A stretch of DNA of 24,377 nt from CAJQQK01 sp051010015 (GCA_051010015.1 JBPCVZ010000137.1:1-24377), one strand, 5' to 3'; positions 14,378-23,454 are shown, counted from the first letter of the stretch. The notes: generated from the sequence alone by a model not told the origin. A program made the numbers and translations.

Positions 14378-16071
14378 ACCAAAACGCACAAATCAGCGCG
14401 CAGGACGGCGACCTCGACCCCATTACGCTCGAAGTCCTCAGGCATCGTTTCGATGTGATCGCTGAGGAAATGCAATCGACGCTGCTCAGAAGCTCATGTT
14501 CGCCAATCGTCAAGGAGGGCCTTGATGCATCCGCCAGCTTGTTCACGCTCGAAGGCGTGACGCTCGCGCAAGCCTGCGCCATTCCGATACATCTCGGCAC
14601 GCTCATACCGGCCGTCGGCGAGCTGATCACCGTGTTCCCCGTTGAACGAATGCAGGAAGGGGACGTCTACATTCTCAACGATCCCTACTGCGGCGGCACG
14701 CATCTACCCGACTTCGCTGTCGTTGCGCCGGTGTTCGCGCACAAGCAGCCAATTGCCCTTGCTGCGACGATGACACATCACCAGGACGTTGGCGGCAAGA
14801 GCGCTGGTTCGGTCCCGACGGATTCGACCGAGATTTTCCAGGAGGGTATTCGCGTGCCGCCCGTGCAATGGGCGAGTGCCGGTGTATTTGACGACAAGCT
14901 GACGCGCATCCTGTGCCAGAACGTGCGCATCCCGGAAATCTTTCTCGGCGACCTGCATGCACAGGTTGCTGCCTGCCGTGTCGCCGCGGTCCGATTGGGT
15001 GAAGCGGCACAGAGGTACGGCGCCAATGTTCTGCTTGCGGCCTTCAAGATGCTGCTCGATCGGGCTGATGACATGACCCGCAAAGCGCTCCTGAAACTGC
15101 CCGCAGGGACCTACCACGCGGTCGACTTCTTGGACAATGACGGTCTTGACCTGGAGGACCGCGTCCGCATTGAGGTCACGGCGCATCTGCCCGGCGATGG
15201 CACGATTCACTTCGACCTCACCGGTTCGAGCCCGCAGGTGCGTGGTCCAATTAACTGCGTACCCTCGGGCAGTCTCGCCGCAGCCTGCTATGCGGTGCGC
15301 GCCGCAACCGACCCTTCCATTCCGAACAACGGTGGTTGTTTTCGTTCAATTTCGTTGACCTTGCCGGAAGGCACAATTGTCAATCCTCTGCCACCGGCAC
15401 CCGTCAATGCCCGTACGGCCACGATCAAGCGCATTACGAACACCATGCTCGCGGCACTTGCCCAAGCACTCCCTGATCAGATGCCGGCAGCTCATGCCGG
15501 TAGTCTGCTGGTGATGGCGTTCGGCGGCCGGCGAAGCGACGGCAGCGCCTTTGTGACTGGGGAGCTGCTCGCCGGTGGTAGCGGAGCCGGGCCGAACAGC
15601 GATGGCGTGGATGCTATTGAAACGGACGCGAGCAATTGCATGAATCTGTCCGCCGAAGCCATGGAATTGGAGGCACCGATCCGAATACGCCGTTGGCACC
15701 TGCGCCGCAACTCTGGCGGCGACGGCAAGTTCCGTGGTGGTCTCGGCCAGGTAAAGGAGTTCGAGGTGCTCAGTGATGTCGAGGGTGTCATCGATTTCTC
15801 GCATCGCGGCGAGCGCCACTTCGTTGCGGCATCGGGCGTTGCAGGGGGCGAAACGGGTATGACGGCGAAGTCGTACATTTTGCGCACGGATGGTGGGCGC
15901 GAGGAAATCGCATCGAAACGCGTAACCCATCTTGGCCCGGGCGACCGTTTGGTTATCGAGACGCCCGGCGGTGGCGGTTACGGAGCCCCCCGAGATCGGG
16001 CATTGGCCGATCGTGCTGCGGATTTGGCGAACGGCAAGGTGGGGTCTGGCGACAAATCCGGGCCGACGTGA
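14374..16071 (+). CDS. hyuB: HyuB-like hydantoinase/oxoprolinase/lactamase subunit
   Basis: A 565-residue hydantoinase B family protein and the obligate partner of HyuA. In this family it holds the site where the phosphorylated cyclic amide is hydrolysed, often with a metal. Diagnostic stretches are LDPITLEVLRHRFDVIAEEM (residues about 15-34), LRSSCSPIVKEGLDASASLF, GDVYILNDPYCGGTHLPDF (about 90-108), and MTHHQDVGGKSAGS with the metal-type His pair. Further on come PPVQWASAGV, FDLTGSSPQVRGPINC, and toward the end GGDGKFRGGLGQVKEFEVL and TPGGGGYG. Length matches the family. Overlapping hyuA by 4 bp, with GAAGG upstream of the ATG, it is surely co-expressed. The NodB-fold gene starts 67 bp later on the same strand. 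Hydantoin, oxoproline or another lactam as substrate cannot be distinguished from sequence. Confidence 0.94.
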   Translation: MNQNAQISAQDGDLDPITLEVLRHRFDVIAEEMQSTLLRSSCSPIVKEGLDASASLFTLEGVTLAQACAIPIHLGTLIPAVGELITVFPVERMQEGDVYILNDPYCGGTHLPDFAVVAPVFAHKQPIALAATMTHHQDVGGKSAGSVPTDSTEIFQEGIRVPPVQWASAGVFDDKLTRILCQNVRIPEIFLGDLHAQVAACRVAAVRLGEAAQRYGANVLLAAFKMLLDRADDMTRKALLKLPAGTYHAVDFLDNDGLDLEDRVRIEVTAHLPGDGTIHFDLTGSSPQVRGPINCVPSGSLAAACYAVRAATDPSIPNNGGCFRSISLTLPEGTIVNPLPPAPVNARTATIKRITNTMLAALAQALPDQMPAAHAGSLLVMAFGGRRSDGSAFVTGELLAGGSGAGPNSDGVDAIETDASNCMNLSAEAMELEAPIRIRRWHLRRNSGGDGKFRGGLGQVKEFEVLSDVEGVIDFSHRGERHFVAASGVAGGETGMTAKSYILRTDGGREEIASKRVTHLGPGDRLVIETPGGGGYGAPRDRALADRAADLANGKVGSGDKSGPT

Positions 16072-16138
16072 CGAAACCAGGTCGTGTGCTTTGCCCATTG
16101 CACGACCATGATGCTGGGTGACTGGCGGGAGAAGAAGA

Positions 16139-17065
16139 ATGAGTGAAGCAAAGCGTGCAACCGATAACCTGCCGGAACAGGCCGAATCCTGGCAATGGCC
16201 CGATGAGAAGTGGCGGGGCATCGTCAACAAGGTGCGTGCCGGTCGTTCGCTCAAGCCGGACGTCTGGAAGGACGGTGCGCGCTGCGCCGTGGCATTGTCG
16301 TTCGATTCGGATCACGAAACGCAGACATTGCGGTGGGGCCATAGCTCGCCCGGCCGGCTCAGCGCTGGACAGTACGGTGCACGCGTCGGCATTCCGCGCA
16401 TTTTGAAAGTGCTCAGGACCTACGACATTCAGGCGACGTTCTTCGTGCCGGCCGTCGTCGCCAAACTGCACCCGGAAGAGCAAAAAAGGGCCATCGCAGA
16501 AGGCCATGAAATCGGCATTCACAGCTGGATCCATGAGCTCAACAGCCAGCTGCCGCCGGAAGCTGAGCGCGACCTGCAGATGCGCGCGTGCGATGTTCTG
16601 GAAGAGATCAGCGGCCAGCGTCCTGTCGGCATTCGCACGCCGTCGTGGGATTTCAGCGCGCACACGCTTGCGATATCCCGCGAGATGGGCCTGCTCTATG
16701 ACTCGAGCCTGATGGCCGACAACGACCCCTATGAACTGCTCGAAGACGGTGAGCCGACCGGACTGGTCGAACTGCCGGTGGAGTGGATCCGGGATGACGC
16801 GCCCTATCTGGCGATGGACCGCTTCGGCGCGGCGCGGCCCTATACGCCGCCATCCGGCGTTCTCGAGATCTTCAAGCGCGAATTCAATGGCGCCTACAGT
16901 GAAGGCGGGCTGTTCCTGCTAACGATGCACCCGCATGTCATCGGCCATCATTCGCGTATCCAGATCCTCGAGGAACTGATCCAGCACATCCGGTCTCACA
17001 CGGGCGTGTGGTTCGCCAGCCATGCCGAGGTCGCGCGCTACTGCAAACAGCAGGCCGGCTTGTAG
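16139..17065 (+). CDS. Polysaccharide deacetylase-family (NodB fold) amidohydrolase, PuuE/cyclic-imidase-like
   Basis: A 308-residue NodB-fold protein. The family includes chitin/peptidoglycan deacetylases, but also cytoplasmic enzymes opening cyclic amides: PuuE allantoinase, and Pseudomonas cyclic imide hydrolase. The metal/catalytic motifs are FDSDHE (D56, D58), HSWIH (H128, H132) and RTPSW (R166 onward), with HPHVIGHHSR near the end. The short N-terminus has no signal peptide or membrane helix, and the (F)D.DHE form of motif 1 resembles the cytoplasmic imidase-like branch more than cell-wall deacetylases. ATG 16139 is chosen because GGGAG lies 7 bases upstream; a GTG at 16118 is in frame but weaker. 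Its position right after hyuAB suggests hydrolysis of a cyclic amide or imide, by inference. It converges on the SDR gene with 18 bp between stops. Confidence 0.9.
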   Translation: MSEAKRATDNLPEQAESWQWPDEKWRGIVNKVRAGRSLKPDVWKDGARCAVALSFDSDHETQTLRWGHSSPGRLSAGQYGARVGIPRILKVLRTYDIQATFFVPAVVAKLHPEEQKRAIAEGHEIGIHSWIHELNSQLPPEAERDLQMRACDVLEEISGQRPVGIRTPSWDFSAHTLAISREMGLLYDSSLMADNDPYELLEDGEPTGLVELPVEWIRDDAPYLAMDRFGAARPYTPPSGVLEIFKREFNGAYSEGGLFLLTMHPHVIGHHSRIQILEELIQHIRSHTGVWFASHAEVARYCKQQAGL

Positions 17066-17083
17066 GGCGGCTTTATTAACGAT

Positions 17084-17839
17084 TCAGTAGCGCGGGATCC
17101 CGAGCGTCAGGCCGCCGTCGCACTGCAGGATCGTTCCGGTGCAGTAACTCGATGCCGCCGAAAGCAGCCACAGGATGGCTTCGACAATCTCAACTGGCCG
17201 GCCCTCTCGCGCAGTTGGAATGCGGGCAAGCTTGGCTTCGTGCTCGTCGCGGCCGTCGCCTGCGGCGTGCGTCATCACACGTTCAGTCCCAATCAGCCCG
17301 GGCGCGACGGCATTGACACGGATCCCGTGCGGTGCCAGTTCGAGCGCCGTGTCGCGGGTCAATTGGTTGAGCCCGGCCTTTGATGCACCGTAGTGGGCGA
17401 TGCCCGGTCGGCACAGCGTCGCCGCTGTCGAGCTGATGTTGACGACGACTGCGTCTTGTTGCCGGTCAATCCATTGCCTCGCGAGATCGCGGGTCAGAGC
17501 AAACGGTGCCCTGAGGTTCGTGGCAAGCACCCGGTCCCATTCTGAATTGGTCAACTTGGTCAAATCGGTTACGGGATAGATCCCGGCCGCATTGACCAGC
17601 CCGCCGATGCCAGGGGAGGCCTTGGCTGCCTCGTCAACCACGCGCCGCAGGTCGTCATCCAGCGTGAGGTCGGCGCAAACCGGCCTGAACGATTTCAGGC
17701 GAGCAGCTACTGCTTCCAGCGCTTTGTCATCGACATCGACACCAACAACATGGCAGTCGCGCGCGACAAGGGCTTCTGAAAGCGCCAATCCGATGCCCGA
17801 TGCGGCACCGGTTACGAGGACAGCACTTGGAAAGGTCAT
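17084..17839 (-). CDS. SDR family NAD(P)-dependent oxidoreductase
   Basis: A 251-residue classical short-chain dehydrogenase/reductase. Cofactor motif TGAASGIG is at residues 10-17, with D36/D38 after the second strand, which favours NAD(H) over NADP(H), then NAAG (83-86). The catalytic set is complete: N109, S137, Y150 and K154 (YGASK). HGIRVNAVAPGLIGTE and the C-terminal CTGTILQCDGG are normal for the family. It is the last gene of the minus-strand importer operon, starting 9 bp after the DppF stop, and so is likely co-transcribed. Its substrate, an alcohol/ketone pair, is unknown. Stop TGA at 17084-17086 faces the convergent deacetylase-family gene. Confidence 0.94.
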   Translation of the reverse strand: MTFPSAVLVTGAASGIGLALSEALVARDCHVVGVDVDDKALEAVAARLKSFRPVCADLTLDDDLRRVVDEAAKASPGIGGLVNAAGIYPVTDLTKLTNSEWDRVLATNLRAPFALTRDLARQWIDRQQDAVVVNISSTAATLCRPGIAHYGASKAGLNQLTRDTALELAPHGIRVNAVAPGLIGTERVMTHAAGDGRDEHEAKLARIPTAREGRPVEIVEAILWLLSAASSYCTGTILQCDGGLTLGIPRY

Positions 17840-17848
17840 GGCATCAAT

Positions 17849-18874
17849 CTACTTCCCCTGTCCGGAAAAATGACAGGCATCGGCATGCCCCGCCGCCTTC
17901 TCGATTAGCGCCGGATCATCGATGGTGCACTTTTCCTGCACGTTCGGACAGCGCGTACGGAAACGGCAGCCGCTCGGCAGGTCGGTCGGATCGGGTGGCT
18001 CGCCTTCCAGCCAGAAGTCATCGGTCACCTTCCTGCCGCCGATTTCCGGAATGGCTGCGAGCAGCGACTGTGTGTAGGGATGGCGCGGGTTGGAGAAGAC
18101 CTGCTCGGCATTGCCGGTCTCGACGACACGGCCGAGATACATGACGGCAATCCTGTCACAAATCATGCGCACCACCGACAAGTCGTGCGAAATGAACAGG
18201 TACGTCAGGTTGAACTCGCGCTTGAGATCGAGAAACAAATTGAGCACGGTTGCCTGAACCGAGACATCGAGCCCGGAGGTCGGTTCGTCGAGAATGATCA
18301 GGCTCGGGTTGAGCGTCAGGATGCGGGCAAGGCCGACGCGGCGCTGCTGGCCGCCCGATATCTCATGCGGGTAGAGATCGAGATGGGATTCCGGCAGGCC
18401 GACGGCGCGCAGAATGGCGAGCACCTCGCGCTGGCGCTCCTCGTATGACAGGTTGCTGTGAATGACGAGCGGTTCATGCAGCGCGCGGCCGATCTTCCAC
18501 CGCGGATTGAGCGAGGCGCCCGGATCCTGATAGGTGTATTGCAGGTGGCGCCGCAATTCGCGGGCCTGGTCCGGCCGCTGCATTGCGATGTCGTTGCCTT
18601 CGAAAATGATGCGCCCGGCGGTCGGCTGGTGCATCCCGATGATGGTCTTGCCAAGCGTTGATTTCCCGCAGCCGGATTCGCCGACAACGCCGAGAATTTC
18701 CCCTTTCTGCACGTCGAGGCTGACGTCATCGAGCGCTTTCAGCCATCCGATGCGGCGGCTCCACACGTCGCGGACGGGAAAGTACTTCGAGAGCTCGCAG
18801 ACCGAGAGGATCGTTTCCGGCTCGCCTTCCGCCGATTGGGCTTCCTGGTCGGGTGCGGGTGATGAAGACGTCAT
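17849..18874 (-). CDS. ABC transporter ATP-binding protein, DppF/OppF type
   Basis: A 341-residue second ATPase of a peptide/nickel-type importer. Walker A is GESGCGKST, the Q-loop YQDPGASLNPR, the signature ISGGQQRRVGLARIL, Walker B LIILDEPTSGLDV and the switch His ISHDLSVV. After the ATPase core is the oligopeptide-transporter C-terminal region (PRHPYT.SLL) with a Cys cluster, SGCRFRTRCPNVQEKC...ADAC, typical of DppD/DppF proteins. The first about 20 residues are acidic and non-conserved. Its ATG overlaps the DppD stop (ATGA, 4 bp). It should pair with the DppD-like ATPase to energise the DppB/DppC channel on the cytoplasmic side. Confidence 0.95.
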   Translation of the reverse strand: MTSSSPAPDQEAQSAEGEPETILSVCELSKYFPVRDVWSRRIGWLKALDDVSLDVQKGEILGVVGESGCGKSTLGKTIIGMHQPTAGRIIFEGNDIAMQRPDQARELRRHLQYTYQDPGASLNPRWKIGRALHEPLVIHSNLSYEERQREVLAILRAVGLPESHLDLYPHEISGGQQRRVGLARILTLNPSLIILDEPTSGLDVSVQATVLNLFLDLKREFNLTYLFISHDLSVVRMICDRIAVMYLGRVVETGNAEQVFSNPRHPYTQSLLAAIPEIGGRKVTDDFWLEGEPPDPTDLPSGCRFRTRCPNVQEKCTIDDPALIEKAAGHADACHFSGQGK

Positions 18875-19908
18875 TCCGCGACCTCGGAAGTGAAATTGGA
18901 GGCAACAGGATTAAAGCACCGTACCGTGTGCTCCGGCACGGGTTCGGATATCGGCGGGCGATCGCGACGACAGGCGTCTTCGGCGCGGTCGCATCGCGGA
19001 TGGAAGCGACAGCCGCTCGGTGCGTCGATGAGCACGGGAATTTCGCCGGGGATGCCACGTATGCCGTGCGTGCGGGAAGGCAGGCTTTGCAGCAGGGCGT
19101 TGGTGTACGGATGGCGCGGGTCGGAGAAGAAACTGGCCGCCGGCGCCGTCTCCACTTCCTGGCCCGCATACATCACCGTGATGCGATCGCAGATCTCGTG
19201 CGCAGCGCCTAGGTCGTGTGTTGCAAACAGCACCGAGACGCCGCGTTCGCTGGCCAGCCGGCGCAGCAGTTTCAGGATCTGCGCCTGGATGGTGACGTCG
19301 AGCGCGGTCGTCGGCTCGTCTGCAATGATCAACTTGGCCTCACTCAACAAGGCCATGGCAATCATCAGCCGTTGGCGCTGCCCGCCCGAGACCTCATGCG
19401 GGTACTTGCGCAAGATCCCCTCGGCATCCGGCAACTGCACCGTGCGCAACAGCTCCAGGACGCGTTCGTAGTCGGCACGGCGACGCTCTCGCGGATAGCG
19501 GATGGCACGCTGCCTTGTCGCATCATCGACAAGCGGTGATTTCCATTTCATCAGCTCCATGATCTGGCTGCCGATGCTGAAAACGGGATTGAACGACGTG
19601 AACGGGTCCTGGGGAATGAACGTGATATGGCGCCCGCGCACATTCATCGACAGCTCTTTGGCGGGGATGGTCAGGAGATCGCGGCCGTCGAACCAGATCT
19701 CGCCAGCTTCGATGCGCGCCGAATTGGCCGGCAGGATACCGAGTACGCTGCGCGCGAGCGTTGTCTTGCCCGAACCAGATTCGCCGACGAGGCCGACGAT
19801 CTCACCTTCGTTCATGTCGAAATTGACGCCATCGAGGACCTGCGCACGTCCGGAGTCCGTGACAAAGTCAACGCGCAAATTTCGAACATCGAGAAGAGTC
19901 GAGGTCAT
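18871..19908 (-). CDS. ABC transporter ATP-binding protein, DppD/OppD type
   Basis: A 345-residue first ATPase of the importer. Walker A is GESGSGKTT, the Q-loop PQDPFTSFNPV, the signature VSGGQRQRLMIAMALL, Walker B LIIADEPTTALDV and the switch ATHDLG. The C-terminal extension has PRHPYTNALL and SGCRFHPRCDRAEDAC, as in DppD. Between Q-loop and signature there is a longer, basic stretch than usual (around RYPRERRRADYER), in the helical subdomain that touches the permease coupling helices. It overlaps its neighbours on both sides by 4 bp, so all four transporter genes downstream of the binding protein are translationally coupled. Confidence 0.95.
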   Translation of the reverse strand: MTSTLLDVRNLRVDFVTDSGRAQVLDGVNFDMNEGEIVGLVGESGSGKTTLARSVLGILPANSARIEAGEIWFDGRDLLTIPAKELSMNVRGRHITFIPQDPFTSFNPVFSIGSQIMELMKWKSPLVDDATRQRAIRYPRERRRADYERVLELLRTVQLPDAEGILRKYPHEVSGGQRQRLMIAMALLSEAKLIIADEPTTALDVTIQAQILKLLRRLASERGVSVLFATHDLGAAHEICDRITVMYAGQEVETAPAASFFSDPRHPYTNALLQSLPSRTHGIRGIPGEIPVLIDAPSGCRFHPRCDRAEDACRRDRPPISEPVPEHTVRCFNPVASNFTSEVAE

Positions 19909-20759
19909 TCCCTGCTCCTACGGATGCGCGGATCAAGAATATCGCGCAAGCCGTCGCCAAGCAGGTTGAAGCCCATCACGACCAGGAAGATCGCGAGCCC
20001 GGGCGCCGTCGCATACCACCATGCTTCGGGCAGAAACTCGCGGCTCTCGGCGATCGTGCGGCCCCACTCGGGCGTCGGCGGCGGTGGACCGAGACCGAGG
20101 AAACCCAGCGCTGCGGCGGTCAAAATCGTGCCGCCCATGCCGATCGTGGTGCGCACGATGATCGATGATGAAATGTTCGGCAGCACGTGCATTACCATGA
20201 CGCGCCAGGGCGACGCGCCAAGTGCAATCGAGGCCTCGACATAGGTCTCATTAAGTGCCGCGCGGGTCTCAGCGTAAACGAGCCGGGCCCAGAACGGCCA
20301 ATACGTAAGTGACAATGCCAGGATGACGTTCTCGATTGACGGGCCGAGCGTCTGGGCGATCGCAATGGCAAGAACGATCTGCGGTACCGCAAGGAAGATG
20401 TCGGACACGCGCATCAAAAGATCGCTAAACCAGTTGCGGTAGTAGCCAGCAATCAGGCCGATCGGCACACCGATCGCGACAGCTACGCCGATCGCAACCA
20501 CTGCTATGGTGATGGTGATCCGCGCGCCAAACAGGATGCGACTGTAGATGTCGCTGCCCATCCGGTCGGTGCCGAACAGGTGACCGAAACTCGGGCCCTG
20601 GAGACGTTCTGCAGGGTGAAACTCCGCGACGTCGGCGGGATGCGTCGACAGATAGGGGGCGAACAGCGCAACGACGATCAACAAAACAATGATCAAGGCA
20701 CCGCCGAGCGCCGTGTAGTCGCTTGCGAGTTTGCGAAGCAGAAAGCCAGCCGTTTTCAT
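19905..20759 (-). CDS. ABC transporter permease, DppC/OppC type
   Basis: A 284-residue inner-membrane permease. The N-terminal hydrophobic helix (ALIIVLLIVVALFAPYLS) is followed by the periplasmic DppC segment HLFGTDRMGSDIYSRILFGAR and then five further hydrophobic stretches. The cytoplasmic coupling (EAA-type) loop is EASIALGASPWRVMVMHVLPNI. The ATG shares its A with the TGA stop of the DppB gene (TGATG), with AAGGAG upstream, so coupling is tight. The family partner is DppB; the two form the channel through which the bound ligand passes. Confidence 0.95.
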   Translation of the reverse strand: MKTAGFLLRKLASDYTALGGALIIVLLIVVALFAPYLSTHPADVAEFHPAERLQGPSFGHLFGTDRMGSDIYSRILFGARITITIAVVAIGVAVAIGVPIGLIAGYYRNWFSDLLMRVSDIFLAVPQIVLAIAIAQTLGPSIENVILALSLTYWPFWARLVYAETRAALNETYVEASIALGASPWRVMVMHVLPNISSSIIVRTTIGMGGTILTAAALGFLGLGPPPPTPEWGRTIAESREFLPEAWWYATAPGLAIFLVVMGFNLLGDGLRDILDPRIRRSRE

Positions 20760-21802
20760 CAGCTCCTGCTCCTTGGATCAATGACGCCATGCACGATGTC
20801 GACTGTGAGATTGACGATGATGAAGAGGACGCCGGTAATAAGCGTAAAGCCCATGATGGCGTTGTAGTCGCTCTGCAGGATCGAGTTCACCGCATAGAGG
20901 CCCAGGCCTGGCCAGTCGAAAACGGCTTCGACAACGACGGCACCGGAAATCAGGATCCCGAAAATCAGACCAATTTGGGTGACTGTGCCGATCAAGGCGT
21001 TGCGCAGAACATACTTCCAAATGATCACCGGTTGCGGTAGGCCCATCGCCTGCTCATAAAGCACGTAGTTGGAATTGATCGCATCGAGGACGCCGGCGCG
21101 CGTAAACCTGACGATCGTTGCCATCGCCGGAAACGCCAGCGTGGCAACCGGCAACAGCATGTGCTGGACGGCAAGCCCGAACATTTCGAAATCACCCGCA
21201 ACAAGTGAATCGATGAGAAAAAAACCGGTGACATGATCCGGTCCCCAACCATCGATTCGTCCCTGCAACGGGGTCCATCCGAGCTGCATGGCAAACAACA
21301 GCTGGAGCAGGATGGCCAGCCAGAAGCTGGCGATGGCAAGGCCTGAGACGGTGAATATCCGAAGGATGTGATCAAGCCAGGAATTGCGCCGCACGGCGCA
21401 AATGACGCCGAGCGGCACGCCAATGATCGCGGAGACGATAACGGTAACGATCGTCAACTCCAGCGTCGCTGGCAGCCGGTTCAGCAGGTCTTCCGATATG
21501 GCACGCTGGGTATAGAGGCTGACGCCCATGTCGCCCTGCACGACGGACACGAGGTAGCGCCAGAACTGGATGTGAACGGGCTGGTCAAGGCCGAACTTGC
21601 GCTTGATCTCGGCGATCTGTTCGTTGGTTGCATTTTCACCGGCGAGATAGGCGACGGGGTCTGCCGGGATGATATGGGAGATCGTGAACGTCACGATCAT
21701 GAGACCCAGCATCGTCGGTGCGAACCAGAGCAGGCGGTTGACTATGAGGACGACGATGCGCATGCGTGGCAGGTTCGCTCGGGCTGGGAAGAGAGCAACC
21801 AC
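20759..21802 (-). CDS. ABC transporter permease, DppB/OppB type
   Basis: An up to 347-residue inner-membrane permease of the DppB family. After an N-terminal helix (about residues 23-45 of the long form) come the periplasmic GLDQPVHIQFWRYL and GDMGVSL motifs typical of DppB, and four to five more membrane helices. The coupling loop is YVLYEQAMGLPQPVIIWKYVLRNALI. Two starts are possible. GTG 21802 has a good GGGAGG 9 bases upstream but adds 13 unusual residues; ATG 21763 begins at the usual family N-terminus but lacks a Shine-Dalgarno. I give the former. The binding-protein gene ends 56 bp upstream. Confidence 0.94.
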   Translation of the reverse strand: MVALFPARANLPRMRIVVLIVNRLLWFAPTMLGLMIVTFTISHIIPADPVAYLAGENATNEQIAEIKRKFGLDQPVHIQFWRYLVSVVQGDMGVSLYTQRAISEDLLNRLPATLELTIVTVIVSAIIGVPLGVICAVRRNSWLDHILRIFTVSGLAIASFWLAILLQLLFAMQLGWTPLQGRIDGWGPDHVTGFFLIDSLVAGDFEMFGLAVQHMLLPVATLAFPAMATIVRFTRAGVLDAINSNYVLYEQAMGLPQPVIIWKYVLRNALIGTVTQIGLIFGILISGAVVVEAVFDWPGLGLYAVNSILQSDYNAIMGFTLITGVLFIIVNLTVDIVHGVIDPRSRS

Positions 21803-21858
21803 ACGTGGCTGCCCTCCCTTGCATTGGCCATCAGGCCGTAGAGGCTAACACGGCCAGC

Positions 21859-23454
21859 CTATTCGAAATAGACCCAACGCATTTCCTGACCGTTCCCGAT
21901 TGGTGAGAAGCGTACGCCCTTTACCTTTGCGTTGAACGGGCCGAACCATTTTGTGTTGTAGACGAAGATGCCGGCGGCATCGTTCATCACCATGGTTGCA
22001 GCCTTGGCGTAGTTTGCCGAACGGACTTTCTGGTCTGTGGTCTTCTGCGCTTCGTCAAGAAGCTTGTTGACTTCCTTGTTGCAGTACCAGCTGTTGTTGC
22101 GCTGGCCGATCTGGTCGCAGTCATACATCTCGCCGACCCAGTTGTTGGGATCTGCATAGTATGTCGACTTCCACAGGAACAGCAGATCGTACATCTGCTT
22201 TTCATTGCGCATTTTCTTTGAGGCGACCGGCCAAGGTTCGGCGACGATCTTTGATTTGATCCCGATCTTGGTCAGCGCGACCTGCAGCATGGCCGCCGCC
22301 TGCTCGGTCTGGCCATAGCCGGCGAGCGCACCCAGCGTGATTTCGCGCATCGGCTCCTTGACCTTGGCGAGGTACTCCTTGGCCTTTTCGAGGTTGAAGT
22401 CGTAACCCTTGACGCCCTTGGGTGCGCCCCAGATGTTGTTGGGCAGTGGCGCCGGATTACGGGCCACCGAACCGGACAGGATGTTGTCGATGAAGCCGTT
22501 GTAGTCGAACGCATGCGACAGCGCCTTGCGCAAATTGATGTCATTCATCGGGCTGCGGCCGTTGTGAATGATCGAATAGAAGATGCGCATCGATTCCTGC
22601 TCTTGCACCTTGATCTTGTCAGAGGCCTTCAAGCGCTTGACCTGGTCCTGCGGCAGGTAGCCGTCGGTGCCATGGAAGTCGCCCTTCATCAGGCCGAGCA
22701 CGCGCGAGTTGATTTCCACGACGGTGCGAAACTCGATTTCGTCAAGATACTTCTTGCCCCACGGCATGAAGTGGTCCTTGAAACGCGTCGCCTGCCAGCC
22801 GATCGCCGGATCGTAGCGCTTGACCTGGTAGGAGCCGGAACCGCCATCGTTCTTCGACAGCCAGGCTGTGCCCCAGTCACCATTCTTTTCGTGCTTCTTG
22901 ATGAGGTCCATGTTGACCACGTGCACTTCCGGAACGAATGCCAGGAAGATGGCCGACGGCTCTGTCAGGTTGAACTCGACGGTGTGCTTGTCGATGGCTT
23001 TGGTTGAGCCTGACTTGATCAGTTTCTTAAAGAGACCCGCGGCCCCCTTGTTCATCCCGAGAATTCGATCCATCGAATATACGACGTCGGCGGCCTCGAT
23101 ATCGCTGCCGTCGTGAAACTTGGCGCCCTTGCGCAGTTTGAAAGTGTACTTGAGTCCGTCGTCAGAGATCGAGTAGCTCTCGGCGAGCCAGTTGGTCAGC
23201 TTGGCGGGATTGTCGAGCCAGCGCAGCAGGCCGTCGTAGAGGTTGAGGCGGATTGCGACGCGACCGACGTCGAACACGGCGTGCGGGTCAAGCGTGTCAT
23301 AGGCGCTCGCGTTAGCAAAGACAAACTTGCTCTTGGCTTCAGCATGCTCGCTCGTCACACTCAGCCCAATTAACGCGATACCTGCGATGGCAGCCACGGC
23401 AGCCCGTTTCATTCGAAACCAAGCGCTCGTTTCTGCCCGTGTAGATATGGCCAT
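21859..23454 (-). CDS. ABC transporter substrate-binding protein, family 5 (DppA/OppA-like)
   Basis: A 531-residue periplasmic solute-binding protein, family 5. A long signal peptide has an Arg/Lys-containing n-region, a hydrophobic core (AAVAAIAGIALIGLSV) and the cleavage motif AEA before K41; no lipobox Cys. Family features are LDPH near the mature N-terminus, YDGLLRW, LAESYSISDDGLKYTFKLRKGAKFHDGSD, VVYSMDRIL, DI-NLRKALSHAFDYNGFID and the late WYCNKEVNKLLDEAQ. ATG 23454 is chosen because GGAGGAG is 7 bases upstream, although the frame is open to 23526. It follows the first SDR by 68 bp and precedes DppB by 56 bp. Those gaps, with none between the later genes, would allow higher expression of the binding protein. 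Ligand unknown: family 5 binds peptides, but also opines, sugars, nickel and amides. Confidence 0.95.
   Translation of the reverse strand: MAISTRAETSAWFRMKRAAVAAIAGIALIGLSVTSEHAEAKSKFVFANASAYDTLDPHAVFDVGRVAIRLNLYDGLLRWLDNPAKLTNWLAESYSISDDGLKYTFKLRKGAKFHDGSDIEAADVVYSMDRILGMNKGAAGLFKKLIKSGSTKAIDKHTVEFNLTEPSAIFLAFVPEVHVVNMDLIKKHEKNGDWGTAWLSKNDGGSGSYQVKRYDPAIGWQATRFKDHFMPWGKKYLDEIEFRTVVEINSRVLGLMKGDFHGTDGYLPQDQVKRLKASDKIKVQEQESMRIFYSIIHNGRSPMNDINLRKALSHAFDYNGFIDNILSGSVARNPAPLPNNIWGAPKGVKGYDFNLEKAKEYLAKVKEPMREITLGALAGYGQTEQAAAMLQVALTKIGIKSKIVAEPWPVASKKMRNEKQMYDLLFLWKSTYYADPNNWVGEMYDCDQIGQRNNSWYCNKEVNKLLDEAQKTTDQKVRSANYAKAATMVMNDAAGIFVYNTKWFGPFNAKVKGVRFSPIGNGQEMRWVYFE

Noticed and set aside
12317..16071. 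Acetone carboxylase (AcxAB)
   Set aside because: The small AcxC subunit is absent, and the neighbours are amide-type hydrolases; not excluded, but less likely.
15346..16663. Overlapping minus-strand frames at the hyuB/deacetylase junction (15346-16254 and 15953-16663)
   Set aside because: Both are shadows of two well-supported plus-strand genes.
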